Part shown: one piece after another, positions 23,670 through 32,001 of the stretch | How positions within the stretch are numbered: the stretch's first letter is position 1 | How the letters are laid out: every line of letters starts with the position of its first letter | Notes under the pieces: model-generated | What the model saw: only the letters and a program-made list of their open reading frames with translations | The model's database searches: none | What the model was told of the DNA's origin: nothing | DNA from: Tsukamurella ocularis | Lineage (GTDB): Bacteria; Actinomycetota; Actinomycetes; Mycobacteriales; Mycobacteriaceae | DNA length: 64,000 bases | Assembly: GCF_024807615.1 (NCBI RefSeq) | Contig: NZ_JANUCJ010000006.1 | Span: 60,737-124,736 of the forward strand | Reading direction: 5' to 3' | Position numbers and translations under genes: made by a program

Positions 23670-25434
23670 CGAACTCCCAGTGCTCGCCCGCGGGGCCGAG
23701 GACCAGAAGGTCGTAGCGCCCGCCCGGTGCGGGAACCACCAGTTCGTGCTCGCCGAGCACGTCGGCGTGCAGCGGCACGGAATCCGGTGCGTGGTAGGGG
23801 AAGAGCGTGAAGTGCGCGGATCGCGTCCCCGCGTTGGACAGGCGGACGCGGACACCGTCGGGCCCGGGGGCCGCGGTGGCCCCGGGGACGTAGGGCACGG
23901 GCCGCGCGTGGCGCTCGCCCGGCTCTTGGCCGGGTCGCCGCCCGACGGCGGGCGCGTGCGGCTTCCAGCGCGGACTGAGCGAGCCCACCGACCGCGGACG
24001 CGACCGCGCCGGAAGCGCCTGCGGTGCAAGGAAGTCGAAGGCGCTGGTGAGATCGCCGCAGACGGTGCGCCGCCAGCCGGAGATCGCCGGCACGGAGATG
24101 CCGAGCCAACGCTCGAGGAAGCGCAGCGTGGAAGTGTGGTCGAAGGTCTCCGAGGCGACGTACCCGCCGACCGTCCACGGCGAGACGATCGTCATGGGCA
24201 CGCGGTCACCGAGCCCGAGCGGTAGGTCGCCGACCCATTCGTCGCGTCGGTCGCGGGGCGGACGAGGCGGCGGGACGTGGTCGAAGTAGCCATCGTTCTC
24301 GTCGTAGAGCAGGAACAGCGCCGTCTTCCGCCACACCTCGGGGTTGCGCCCGAGGGCGTCGAGGATGCGGTGCACCAGGTTCGCCGAGGCGCGCGGCGAG
24401 GAGCCGCTGGGGTGCTCCGATTCCCGCTCGGAGGCCACGACGTAGCTGACCGTCGGCAGGCTACCGGCGGCAATGTCGGCGGCGATCCGGTCAGTGAGGG
24501 TGCCGGTGGCTGCGCGGCGCAGGCCGCGGAAGAACAGGGCACGATCCTCGGCGCCCAGGGTCCGGGCTCGGGCGTCCACCTCGCCTGATCGACGGTCCGC
24601 CTCCTCGGCGGGCAGCCGCCGGAGGCCCTGGTAGAAGTCGTCGATCTCCGTGCCGAAGTCGGCGAAGACGGCCTTCGACACGGCCTTGAAGCGGCGGAAG
24701 AACTCGATGTTGTTGTCCGTGAAGTTGTCCCACTCCTGGTACACCTGCCAGGAGACGCCCGCGCGCTGCAGGATCTCGCCGATGCACGGCCAGTCGTAGC
24801 CCGGGTGACCGCGGTCGTATGCGGTGTTCTCGACGGCGCGCTCCCCTGTTCCCGGCTCGTAGCCGGTGGTGCCGGAGAAGAAGAAGTTGCGGTTCGGCGA
24901 TGTCGACGTCGGCGAGCTGCAGTAGTAGTGGTCGCAGATCGTGAAGGCGTCGGCGAGCGCGTAGTGGAACGGGATGTCCGTGCGGTCGTAATAGGCCATC
25001 GTCGAGTCGGTCTTCGCGGTGATCCAGCCGTCGTGCCAGCCGTCCGCAAGCGCTGCGTGACCGCCCTTCCAGGTGTGATCGAGCGCGTCGATGTTCTCGG
25101 CGTCCATGCGCTGACGGTCGGCAGCGCCCCGAACGGGGAAGGGCGGCACCGTCAACCCCGAGCGGGTGGGTTGGAGGAAGACGTCGTGCCCGGTGCGCAG
25201 GCGGATCGCGGCGGGGTCGGCGAAGCCGCGTACGCCGCGGAGCGCGCCGTAGTAGTGGTCGAAGGAGCGGTTCTCCTGCATCAGGAAGATCACGTGCTCC
25301 AAGCCGTCGAGCCCGCCCGGCGGGGCGGGCTGCGCCAGCGCTTCGCTCAGCGACGACGGGAGCTGGCCCATGCCCGCGACGATACCGCCCGCGAGGGCTC
25401 CCCTGAGGAACGTGCGCCGATTCGCAATGCTCAC
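23644..25434 (-). CDS. Tat-exported phospholipase C (phosphocholine-specific family)
   Basis: 596 residues. A twin-arginine signal (NRRTFLRGALAGGIVAG) exports it folded. The phosphoesterase core has VIFLMQENRSFDHYYG (metal/nucleophile region), SSPTSTSPNRNFFFSG, and FLLYDENDGYFDHVPPP. A C-terminal beta domain (about residues 500-590) resembles DUF756 of bacterial PLCs. It should cleave phosphatidylcholine or related lipids to diacylglycerol and a phosphorylated head group. The product could feed the phosphatase/ethanolamine operon 10 kb away, but that link is inference. Confidence 0.85.
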   Translation of the reverse strand: MSIANRRTFLRGALAGGIVAGMGQLPSSLSEALAQPAPPGGLDGLEHVIFLMQENRSFDHYYGALRGVRGFADPAAIRLRTGHDVFLQPTRSGLTVPPFPVRGAADRQRMDAENIDALDHTWKGGHAALADGWHDGWITAKTDSTMAYYDRTDIPFHYALADAFTICDHYYCSSPTSTSPNRNFFFSGTTGYEPGTGERAVENTAYDRGHPGYDWPCIGEILQRAGVSWQVYQEWDNFTDNNIEFFRRFKAVSKAVFADFGTEIDDFYQGLRRLPAEEADRRSGEVDARARTLGAEDRALFFRGLRRAATGTLTDRIAADIAAGSLPTVSYVVASERESEHPSGSSPRASANLVHRILDALGRNPEVWRKTALFLLYDENDGYFDHVPPPRPPRDRRDEWVGDLPLGLGDRVPMTIVSPWTVGGYVASETFDHTSTLRFLERWLGISVPAISGWRRTVCGDLTSAFDFLAPQALPARSRPRSVGSLSPRWKPHAPAVGRRPGQEPGERHARPVPYVPGATAAPGPDGVRVRLSNAGTRSAHFTLFPYHAPDSVPLHADVLGEHELVVPAPGGRYDLLVLGPAGEHWEFVSEPSAAG

Positions 25435-25497
25435 GACCTCACGCTGACCGATCCGGTTGAATCGGTGGTGGCGCCGCCCTGAACGGACGACGACGGT

Positions 25498-26160
25498 TCA
25501 GCGCCGATAGCGGACTGCGAAGCCCTCACACAGCGCGTCGATACCGGAGTGGAGCAATGGCATGGCCGCGCACAGGTCCGGCCGTTCGACCGCGACGAGC
25601 TCCCTGAGCAGCGGAAACTCCTCGACAAGGGGGTTGCGCGAGAGGTCGGCGACGAAGCCCGCGCCCTCGAGCGAGGAGCCCGGAGCGAGCAGATGGGGGC
25701 CAACGGCGCCGATGCCCGCGCCCTGCACGTGGTTCCAGACGTGGAGCGTGAGCTCGGCGGATTCGGCGACCGTCCTGGTGAGGTGCGTGAAGGCCTCGAC
25801 GAGCCAGTGGAAGCACGAGACCGCCGACGGCGCCATGGCAGCGCGCGGCATCGAGTGCGCCAGCAGCACCCACGGATGATGCAGATAGAGGCGCATGTCC
25901 GCCTCCGCGGCGACGTGCGTGCGCATGCGCCAATCCGGATCGCCGATCAGGTCCGGCGGGTACAGATACTCCGCGCCCACGGCTGCCGCCATATCGCGGA
26001 CCAGAGTGTCCTTGTCGGGCACATGGCGGTACAGCGACATCGCGCCCGCGCCGAGCGCGTCGGCGACGCGGCGCATGGAGACCTTCTCCAGGCCGCCCTC
26101 GTCCGCGAGACGGACCGCCTCGGCCACAATGGCCTCGCGGGTCAGAGTGGTCTCGGACAC
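25498..26160 (-). CDS. TetR family repressor, probable regulator of the divergent MFS exporter
   Basis: 220 residues. The helix-turn-helix is LTREAIVAEAVRLADEGGLE with SMRRVADALGAGAMSLYRHV. The C-terminal part matches TetR_C-type ligand-binding domains (WVLLAHSMPRAAMAPSAVSC; WNHVQGAGIGAVGPHLLAPG). It is divergently placed, 104 bp from an MFS drug exporter gene, with two GTAC-N3-GTAC sites between, so repression relieved by a drug-like ligand is likely. Confidence 0.82.
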   Translation of the reverse strand: MSETTLTREAIVAEAVRLADEGGLEKVSMRRVADALGAGAMSLYRHVPDKDTLVRDMAAAVGAEYLYPPDLIGDPDWRMRTHVAAEADMRLYLHHPWVLLAHSMPRAAMAPSAVSCFHWLVEAFTHLTRTVAESAELTLHVWNHVQGAGIGAVGPHLLAPGSSLEGAGFVADLSRNPLVEEFPLLRELVAVERPDLCAAMPLLHSGIDALCEGFAVRYRR

Positions 26161-26197
26161 CAGCGCCCTTTCTCCGTTGACCGGGATCGACGATGCT

Positions 26198-26236
26198 GCG
26201 TACAGTGTACCCAGTCTTCTTGCGTACGCCGTACGC
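26198..26236. promoter_or_regulatory. Two TetR operators with GTAC-N3-GTAC cores
   Basis: Site 1 (26198-26212) is GCGTACAGTGTACC; site 2 (26222-26236) is GCGTACGCCGTACGC, a perfect 7-bp inverted repeat around one base. Both contain GTAC-N3-GTAC, and their centres are 24-25 bp apart. They lie between the divergent TetR and MFS genes. The core is the same as in front of the TetR gene at 1.97 kb. Confidence 0.65.
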
Positions 26237-26264
26237 GCTTGCCGAAATGTCCTGAGGAGTTCTC

Positions 26265-27779
26265 GTGTCCACCACCCCGCGCCGCGCTTGGGCCGGTCTC
26301 GCCGCGCTGCTCCTGCCGGTGTTCCTGGTCTCGATGGACGCGTCGGTGCTGTACCTGGCGATGCCCCACCTCAGCGCCGCGCTGAACCCGACGTCGGCCG
26401 AGCAACTGTGGATTCTGGACATCTACCCGTTCATGCTGGCGGGACTGCTCATCACGATGGGCAACCTCGGCGACCGCTGGGGACGCCGCCGCCTCATGAC
26501 CTGGGGTGCCGGGCTGTTCGGCGTCGCCTCGGTGATCGCCGCATTCGCACCGACCCCGGCCCTGCTCATCGCCGCTCGCGCCCTCATGGGCGTCGGCGGC
26601 GCGACCCTGCTGCCGGCCAGCCTCGCGCTGATCGCCAACATCTTCCGCGCCCCGAAGGCCCGCGGCATCGCGATCGGCGTATGGACCGCAGCGTTCTCGT
26701 TCGGCATGGCCGTCGGACCGGTCATCGGCGGCGTGCTGCTACACCACTTCTGGTGGGGCTCGGTCTTCCTCATCAACGCGCCGGTCTTCCTCGCGTTCCT
26801 CGTGGCCGGCCCGTTGCTGATCCCCGAGTTCCGCAGTGATTCGGCGGCGCGCTTCGACCTGGTGGGCGTCGCGCTGTCGATGGCGGCGATCTTCCCGCTC
26901 GTGTACGCGGTGAAGGCGGCGGCCGGGCACGGCATCGACGGAACCACGCTAGCGGTCGGGACCGCCGGTGCGGTCATGCTCGTCGCATTCATCGGGCAGC
27001 AGCGCCGCACGCCCCATCCGCTGATCCCGTTCGACCTGTTCCGCAACCGGTACTTCGCGATGGCGATCGCGGGCACCATCCTGGCGATCTCGACGCTGAG
27101 CTCGATGTCCTACCTCACGGGCATCTACCTGCAGTCTGTGGTCGGCTTCGACGTGCTCGCGGCGGCCCTGTTGGGCCTGCCCGCGGCGGCGGTCGTCGCC
27201 TACTTCTCGATGCGGGCACCGTGGATCGAGCAGTACCTCGGACGACGCGGCACCTTCGTGACCTCGCTGCTGTTCTCGGCCGTGGGTCAGCTGCTGCTCG
27301 TCGGGCTCGGGACCGACGGTACCGCCTGGCTGTACGTGCTCGGGACGGTGGTCGCAGGGGTGGGCTACGGCACGCTGTTCACCTTCGTCTCGTCGGTGGC
27401 GCTCGCCGCGGCGCCGCCGGAGCGGGCCGGACAGGCCTCGTCGATGTCGGAGATGAGCTTCGAGCTCGGCACCGCCACGGGGCTCGCGGTGCTCGGCTCG
27501 GTCGCGACGGCCGTCTTCACCCGGCACGACGGGATGTCGCGCACGCTCGGCGACACCCTGTCGCGCGCGGACGGGATCGCGGGGCCGGACGGTGCCGCGC
27601 TCGCTGACGCCGCCCGCTCGGCCTGGGTCGACGCGGTCACCACGACCGTCGGCGTCTCGAGCCTGATCCTGGTCGCGACGGCGGTCGCCGCCTTCGTCGT
27701 GATGCGCGACCGGACGCCGGAGTCTCAGCCGGTGGGGCGCTCAGCGGCAGGAGCCGCGGAGACTATCTTCGTGGAATGA
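26265..27779 (+). CDS. MFS multidrug exporter (DHA2 / LfrA-like)
   Basis: 504 residues with about 14 membrane segments, the number expected for the DHA2 family. Motif A-like loops (NLGDRWGRRRLMTWGAG) and motif C-like GMAVGPVIGGVLLHHFWWG are present; SMDASVLYLAMPHLSAALNP is the usual N-terminal signature. Family members such as LfrA and SmvA export quaternary ammonium compounds and dyes with proton exchange. It starts with GTG at 26265, with GAGGAG 5 bp upstream. It is probably controlled by the divergent TetR protein. Confidence 0.85.
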   Translation: MSTTPRRAWAGLAALLLPVFLVSMDASVLYLAMPHLSAALNPTSAEQLWILDIYPFMLAGLLITMGNLGDRWGRRRLMTWGAGLFGVASVIAAFAPTPALLIAARALMGVGGATLLPASLALIANIFRAPKARGIAIGVWTAAFSFGMAVGPVIGGVLLHHFWWGSVFLINAPVFLAFLVAGPLLIPEFRSDSAARFDLVGVALSMAAIFPLVYAVKAAAGHGIDGTTLAVGTAGAVMLVAFIGQQRRTPHPLIPFDLFRNRYFAMAIAGTILAISTLSSMSYLTGIYLQSVVGFDVLAAALLGLPAAAVVAYFSMRAPWIEQYLGRRGTFVTSLLFSAVGQLLLVGLGTDGTAWLYVLGTVVAGVGYGTLFTFVSSVALAAAPPERAGQASSMSEMSFELGTATGLAVLGSVATAVFTRHDGMSRTLGDTLSRADGIAGPDGAALADAARSAWVDAVTTTVGVSSLILVATAVAAFVVMRDRTPESQPVGRSAAGAAETIFVE

Positions 27780-28375
27780 CCCGTTCCCCCATTGAACTCG
27801 GTTCGCCCGCTGCGCTCTGGTCGACCACCGCGGTATGGGCGGCCCTGCAGGCCGCAGTCTTCCGAGAGCCGGGCCTCGGCCCGATAGCGGATGGGATCGC
27901 GCACCTGGAGGACGGCGGCGGATCCTGGTTCGACCTGGCCCCGCTTCCCGACGGTCGCGCGTCGATCGTCGGTTTCGACCGCGGCGTGGGCGACATCGAC
28001 CTGCAGGGCCGCGACGATCTGATCGCCGCCGGCGCACCGGCGTGGTGGTTCGTCGCGCCGGACCCCGACATCGGCCACGCGAACTTCGCCTACGGCTACG
28101 ACGGGGCCGCCTGGACCGTCGTCGGTCACGTCGACGGCCTGACGGTCGACGAACACTACGTCGATAGCGCGTCATGGATCCTGGATTATGCGCAGGAGAG
28201 CTACGACGCCGGGGCCGACGACGGTGACGACGAGTACTCGGGCGAGGAGGCCGATGCGCAGGCCGCCATCGACGCCGGTGAGTACATGGACGCGGCGCTC
28301 CTGCGGAAGCTATTGCCGGGCGACCATGTCGACGTGGCCCTCGGGGCAGTGACGGCAGCCCTTTACCGGAGGTGA
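27776..28375 (+). CDS. Acidic protein of unknown function
   Basis: 199 residues, soluble, strongly acidic near the C-terminus (DYAQESYDAGADDGDDEYSG). Trp-rich stretches (WSTTAVWAALQAA, APAWWFVAPDPD, AAWTVVGHVDGL) suggest a compact beta domain. No family recognised. The ATG overlaps the MFS stop by 4 bp (ATGA), so it is translationally coupled to the exporter, but no functional link can be read from the sequence. Confidence 0.6.
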   Translation: MTRSPIELGSPAALWSTTAVWAALQAAVFREPGLGPIADGIAHLEDGGGSWFDLAPLPDGRASIVGFDRGVGDIDLQGRDDLIAAGAPAWWFVAPDPDIGHANFAYGYDGAAWTVVGHVDGLTVDEHYVDSASWILDYAQESYDAGADDGDDEYSGEEADAQAAIDAGEYMDAALLRKLLPGDHVDVALGAVTAALYRR

Positions 28376-28383
28376 CCGGCGGG

Positions 28384-28869
28384 TCAGCGCGGGGTCAACC
28401 GGAAGACCGGGATCACGCGCCCCTGCGCGGCCTGCTCGTACTCGGCGAAGCCGCTCGACCGCGCGACGAACCGGGCCCACGCCTCGTCGCGCGCGGCACC
28501 GGTCAACTCCGTCGCGGTGACCTGCGCAGTAGAGACGCCGCCCTCGTCGTTCGGGTACTCGATCTCGATGTCCGGGTGGGCTTTGAGGTTGTGGTACCAG
28601 GCGGGGTTCTTCGGCGATCCGCCGGCGGACGCGGGCAGCAGCCAGCCCTCGTCGTCGTGGATGGCGGCCAGCGGGTTGACCCGCGGCTCGCCGGATTTGG
28701 CGCCCGTGCTGTGGACGAGCGCGAGTGCCCGCCCGAAGCCCATGGCGGTCACGGTGCCGTTGTTGGCGCGGAACTCGTCGATGATGCCCTGATTGAAGTC
28801 GCTCACGGCTTCATCATGCGCCCGTACCCGCGCCATCGCCACCGAGGGCTCGCCCGTGCTGTCGCTCAT
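28384..28869 (-). CDS. Deazaflavin (F420)-dependent nitroreductase family protein
   Basis: About 161 residues of the Ddn-like fold. ALALVHSTGAKSGEPRVNPL and PKNPAWYHNLKAHPDIEIEY are the family signatures. These proteins reduce quinones or nitroaromatics with reduced F420, a cofactor made by Mycobacteriales. The ATG at 28869 (MSDSTGEPSVA) is used; the open frame further upstream overlaps the divergent kinase gene and is not real. The substrate is not predictable. Confidence 0.85.
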   Translation of the reverse strand: MSDSTGEPSVAMARVRAHDEAVSDFNQGIIDEFRANNGTVTAMGFGRALALVHSTGAKSGEPRVNPLAAIHDDEGWLLPASAGGSPKNPAWYHNLKAHPDIEIEYPNDEGGVSTAQVTATELTGAARDEAWARFVARSSGFAEYEQAAQGRVIPVFRLTPR

Positions 28870-28903
28870 CGGACCATGATGCGCGCCAGTAGAGTCGAAT
28901 GTC

Positions 28904-29728
28904 GTGCAACCACTCGATGCGTGGCGCGAGACCCTCGACCGCTGGGACCTCACTCCCGACGGTGCCCCCATCGCCACGCCCGGCAGCGACCTGCTCCCCG
29001 TGCGATGGAAGGGCCGGCCCGCGATGCTGAAGCGGGCCAACACTCCCGAGGAGCGGGCCGGCACCGCGGTCCTGCGCTGGTGGGGAGGCGACGGGGCCGC
29101 GGAGGTCTTCGCGCACGCGAGCGACACCGTGCTGATGGAGCGCGCAACGGGCACCGGCGACCTCATGGCGATGGCACTGGACGGCCAGGACGACGAGGCC
29201 ACCCGGATCCTGTGCGGCACCGTCGCGCACCTACACCGGCGGCGCCCCGGGGGCCCCGCGACCGAGCTCGTCCCCCTGCGGGAATGGTTCGCCTCGCTCG
29301 CGGCGGTCCGCGATGAGGCCCCTCGGTACGCCCGGTCCTGGGAGGCGGCGGAGGCCCTCCTCGCGGACCCGCGCGACGAGGTGGTCCTGCACGGCGACGT
29401 GCACCACGACAACGTCCTCGACTTCGGCGACCGGGGCTGGCTGGCCATCGACCCCAAGTGCGTCGCCGGCGAGCGCAGCTACGACTACGCGAACCTGTTG
29501 ACCAACCCCGATCTGCCGACCGCGGCGGACCCCGCCCGGTTCGCCCGACAGCTCAACGTGATCGTCGCCGAGTCCGGCCTGCCGCGTGAGCGCCTGCTCC
29601 AATGGGTACTCGCCTTCGCGGGGCTGTCGGCCGCGTGGTTCGACGAGGACGACGAGACCGAGGAGCGGGACCGGGACTTCGCGGTCGCCGATCTCGCCGC
29701 CGCGCACCTCGCGGGGGCGACGTCGTGA
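28904..29728 (+). CDS. APH-family small-molecule kinase (streptomycin / hydroxyurea kinase-like)
   Basis: 274 residues of the aminoglycoside phosphotransferase fold. The catalytic loop is VVLHGDVHHDNVLDF, followed by the metal-binding GWLAIDPKCVAGERSYDYAN. This matches the APH(6)/hydroxyurea kinase subgroup. Family members phosphorylate streptomycin or related hydroxylated compounds, but many chromosomal copies have no known resistance role, so no phenotype is asserted. The start is GTG at 28904. The following hydrolase gene overlaps by 4 bp (GTGA). Confidence 0.75.
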   Translation: MQPLDAWRETLDRWDLTPDGAPIATPGSDLLPVRWKGRPAMLKRANTPEERAGTAVLRWWGGDGAAEVFAHASDTVLMERATGTGDLMAMALDGQDDEATRILCGTVAHLHRRRPGGPATELVPLREWFASLAAVRDEAPRYARSWEAAEALLADPRDEVVLHGDVHHDNVLDFGDRGWLAIDPKCVAGERSYDYANLLTNPDLPTAADPARFARQLNVIVAESGLPRERLLQWVLAFAGLSAAWFDEDDETEERDRDFAVADLAAAHLAGATS

Positions 29729-30519
29729 CCGGCCTCCCGGTCGTCTTGTTGCACGGCTGGCCCGTCACCGACCTGCATTGGCAACACCTGGCCCCGCAGC
29801 TGAGGGACGCCGGGTTCGAACCCCTCGCGATCACGCTGCCCGGCCTCGGCTCCGGCGACGACGGAACGGGGGAATTCCGGAAGAGTGCGCTTGCGGCGCG
29901 GGTACATGATCGGCTCGCCGCGGACGGGATCGCGCGGTGCGCGGTGATCGGCCACGACTGGGGCGGGACGGTCGCGGTCCACCTGGCGGCCGTGGCGCCC
30001 GAGACCGTCTCCGCGCTCGTCGTCGAGGAGGAGATCCTGCCCGGGATCGACGTGGCGGTCCCGTCGCCGGGCAGCGAGCACTATCCGGACTGGCACGGCG
30101 CGTTCAACCGCGCGCCGGGGCTCGCCGAGAGCCTCGTCCCCAGGCGGGAGGACGCGTTCTACGGCGCCTTCCTGCAGCAGAGCGCCGGACCCGCCGGACT
30201 CGATCCTGCGGTCCTGGGCGCGTACGTCGACGCCTACCGCCCCACCGAGGTCCACGTCGCGGGGCTCGCGCACTACCGCACCCGCGCGGCCGATCTCGCC
30301 GATACGGCGGAGCTACGCGCGGCCCCGATCCGCACCCCCGTCCTGGCGATCGGCGGACGGTACGCAATGGGGACGGCCGTCGCGGAGGGCCTGCTCCCGG
30401 TGGCGTCCGACGTCCGCGGCGCAGTGCTGGAGGAATCGGGCCACTACCCGGCGGAGCAGGAGCCCGAGCGGACCGCCGAGACCGTCATCGATTTCCTGCG
30501 GCGGCACGGGGATCGGTGA
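29725..30519 (+). CDS. Alpha/beta-fold hydrolase
   Basis: About 264 residues starting at GTG 29725 inside the previous stop. The oxyanion/HG motif is VVLLHGWPVTDLHW, and the nucleophile elbow is VIGHDWGGTVAVHLA with Asp as nucleophile (GHDWGG), typical of epoxide hydrolases and dehalogenases. The C-terminal His lies in EESGHYPAEQEPERT. The likely chemistry is ester, epoxide or halide hydrolysis; the substrate is unknown. Its last 35 bp overlap the convergent MerR gene. Confidence 0.8.
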   Translation: MTGLPVVLLHGWPVTDLHWQHLAPQLRDAGFEPLAITLPGLGSGDDGTGEFRKSALAARVHDRLAADGIARCAVIGHDWGGTVAVHLAAVAPETVSALVVEEEILPGIDVAVPSPGSEHYPDWHGAFNRAPGLAESLVPRREDAFYGAFLQQSAGPAGLDPAVLGAYVDAYRPTEVHVAGLAHYRTRAADLADTAELRAAPIRTPVLAIGGRYAMGTAVAEGLLPVASDVRGAVLEESGHYPAEQEPERTAETVIDFLRRHGDR

Positions 30520-30874
30520 CGGACCCGGCGGTGTCGATCACCTCGTCGAGCACCTCCCGCGCCCGCTGCAGGTCGCGGATGCCCTCGTCGATCCGGGCGC
30601 GTTCCGCGCGCAGGGTGGCGGCGAGCCAGGGCGTGGCCGTCTCGTTCGGCGATCCGTCCTCGTCGTGGATGCACGGCAGGAGCTGGGCGATCACGCCGCT
30701 GGCGAGGCCGGCGGCGAACAACTCCTGGATGCGCACCACCCGGTCGACGGCCCGCTCGGGATAGACGCGCTGCCCGGCCGCTGTCCGCGTCGACGCGAGC
30801 AGGCCCTTCTCCTCGTAGTACCGCAGCGAGCGCACGCTCACCCCGGTGCGCTCCGCGAGTTCGCCGATCCGCAT
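30485..30874 (-). CDS. MerR family regulator
   Basis: 129 residues: MRIGELAERTGVSVRSLRYY, YPERAVDRVVRIQELFAAGL, and a coiled-coil end (LRAERARIDEGIRDLQRARE). It has one Cys (LLPCIHDEDG), placed as in some aldehyde/electrophile-sensing MerR proteins. It is divergent from an old-yellow-enzyme gene with a MerR-type operator between them, so it probably activates that reductase. Confidence 0.82.
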   Translation of the reverse strand: MRIGELAERTGVSVRSLRYYEEKGLLASTRTAAGQRVYPERAVDRVVRIQELFAAGLASGVIAQLLPCIHDEDGSPNETATPWLAATLRAERARIDEGIRDLQRAREVLDEVIDTAGSVTDPRAAAGNR

Positions 30875-30877
30875 CGC

Positions 30878-30909
30878 TTGCCCCTCACATCGGTGTCAGG
30901 TTCTAGCGT
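30878..30909 (+). promoter_or_regulatory. MerR-type promoter/operator for the old-yellow-enzyme gene
   Basis: TTGCCC (30878-30883) and a -10-like TAGCGT (30904-30909) are 20 bp apart. The spacer includes the imperfect dyad CCTCACA / TGTCAGG at 30883-30900. The -10 ends 6 bp before the ATG at 30916, so the transcript would be leaderless. Confidence 0.55.
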
Positions 30910-30915
30910 ACGGAC

Positions 30916-32001
30916 ATGTCACTCCTCACGCCGTACCGCAGCCGGACCCTCGTCCTCCCGAATCGCATCGTCATGGCGCCGATGACGCGCCTGCGCTCCG
31001 AGCCCGACGGCTCCCCGACCGCCGATGTCGCCGACTACTACCGCCAGCGTGCCGGCGCGGGCCTGATCGTCACCGAAGGCATGTGGCCCCATTCGTCCGG
31101 GCAGAGCGAGGCCCGGGTGCCCGGGCTCGCGACGGACCGTCACGAGCGCGCGTGGGCCCGGGTCGTCGACGCCGTGCACGCCGAGGGCGGCCGGATCGTC
31201 GCGCAACTCATGCACGGCGGGCGCAAGGGCCACCCCGACGCTCGGATCGACGGTTCGGTGCCCGCGGGACCGTCGGCGGTGCCCGACGGCGACGTGCTGC
31301 ACCTGCTCGACGGTTCCAAGGCTGCCTGGCCCCGGCCCGCAACGATGTCGATCGCCGAGATCGAGGCCACGGTCGAGCATTACGCTGCCTCCGCGCGGCG
31401 GGCTACGGCGGCAGGCTTCGACGGGGTGGAGCTGCACGGCGCCAACAGCTACCTGATCCACCAGTTCCTCGCGGACAACACGAACCTGCGCGACGACCGC
31501 TACGGTGAGTCGGCCGCGAACCGGATGCGCTTCGCGCTCGAGGTGGTCGACGCGGTGTCCGACGCCGTCGGCGCCGAGCGCACGGCCATCCGGCTCTCGC
31601 CCGGAAACCCGCAGTTCTCCATGATCGAGCGCGATCCCGCTGAGCTGTACCGCGGCCTCGTCGACGAGCTGAACCGCCGCGGCCTGATGTACCTGCACCT
31701 CACCGACAACGACGACTACCCCGCGCTGGCTGACCTCCGACCGCGCTTCGACGGCACCGTCATCGCGAACGTGGGCGAGAACCGTGCTCCTACGTCGGCG
31801 CCCGCCGCCGAGCGGGCCCTGGCCGACGGTGCCGACCTGGTCTCCTTCGGCCGCGCGTTCATCGCGAACCCCGACCTGGTGGAACGGATCCGCCGAGCCC
31901 TGCCGTTGTCGGCGATCCGCGAGGACGTGCTCTACGGCTGCACCGCCGAGGGCTACTCCGACTACCCGTGCGCCGCCGTCTCAGCCCGCGGGGATCGGTA
32001 G
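30916..32001 (+). CDS. Old yellow enzyme family alkene reductase (NemA-like)
   Basis: A 361-residue FMN TIM barrel. Family landmarks are VMAPMTRLRSEPDGSPTADV, the GRIVAQLMHGGRKGHPD strand, GFDGVELHGANSYLIHQFL and LVSFGRAFIANPDLVERIR. Such enzymes reduce activated C=C bonds and nitro compounds with NAD(P)H. Control by the divergent MerR protein fits a response to electrophiles. The last 21 bp overlap the end of a convergent thiol-dependent reductase gene, another electrophile-handling enzyme. Confidence 0.9.
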   Translation: MSLLTPYRSRTLVLPNRIVMAPMTRLRSEPDGSPTADVADYYRQRAGAGLIVTEGMWPHSSGQSEARVPGLATDRHERAWARVVDAVHAEGGRIVAQLMHGGRKGHPDARIDGSVPAGPSAVPDGDVLHLLDGSKAAWPRPATMSIAEIEATVEHYAASARRATAAGFDGVELHGANSYLIHQFLADNTNLRDDRYGESAANRMRFALEVVDAVSDAVGAERTAIRLSPGNPQFSMIERDPAELYRGLVDELNRRGLMYLHLTDNDDYPALADLRPRFDGTVIANVGENRAPTSAPAAERALADGADLVSFGRAFIANPDLVERIRRALPLSAIREDVLYGCTAEGYSDYPCAAVSARGDR

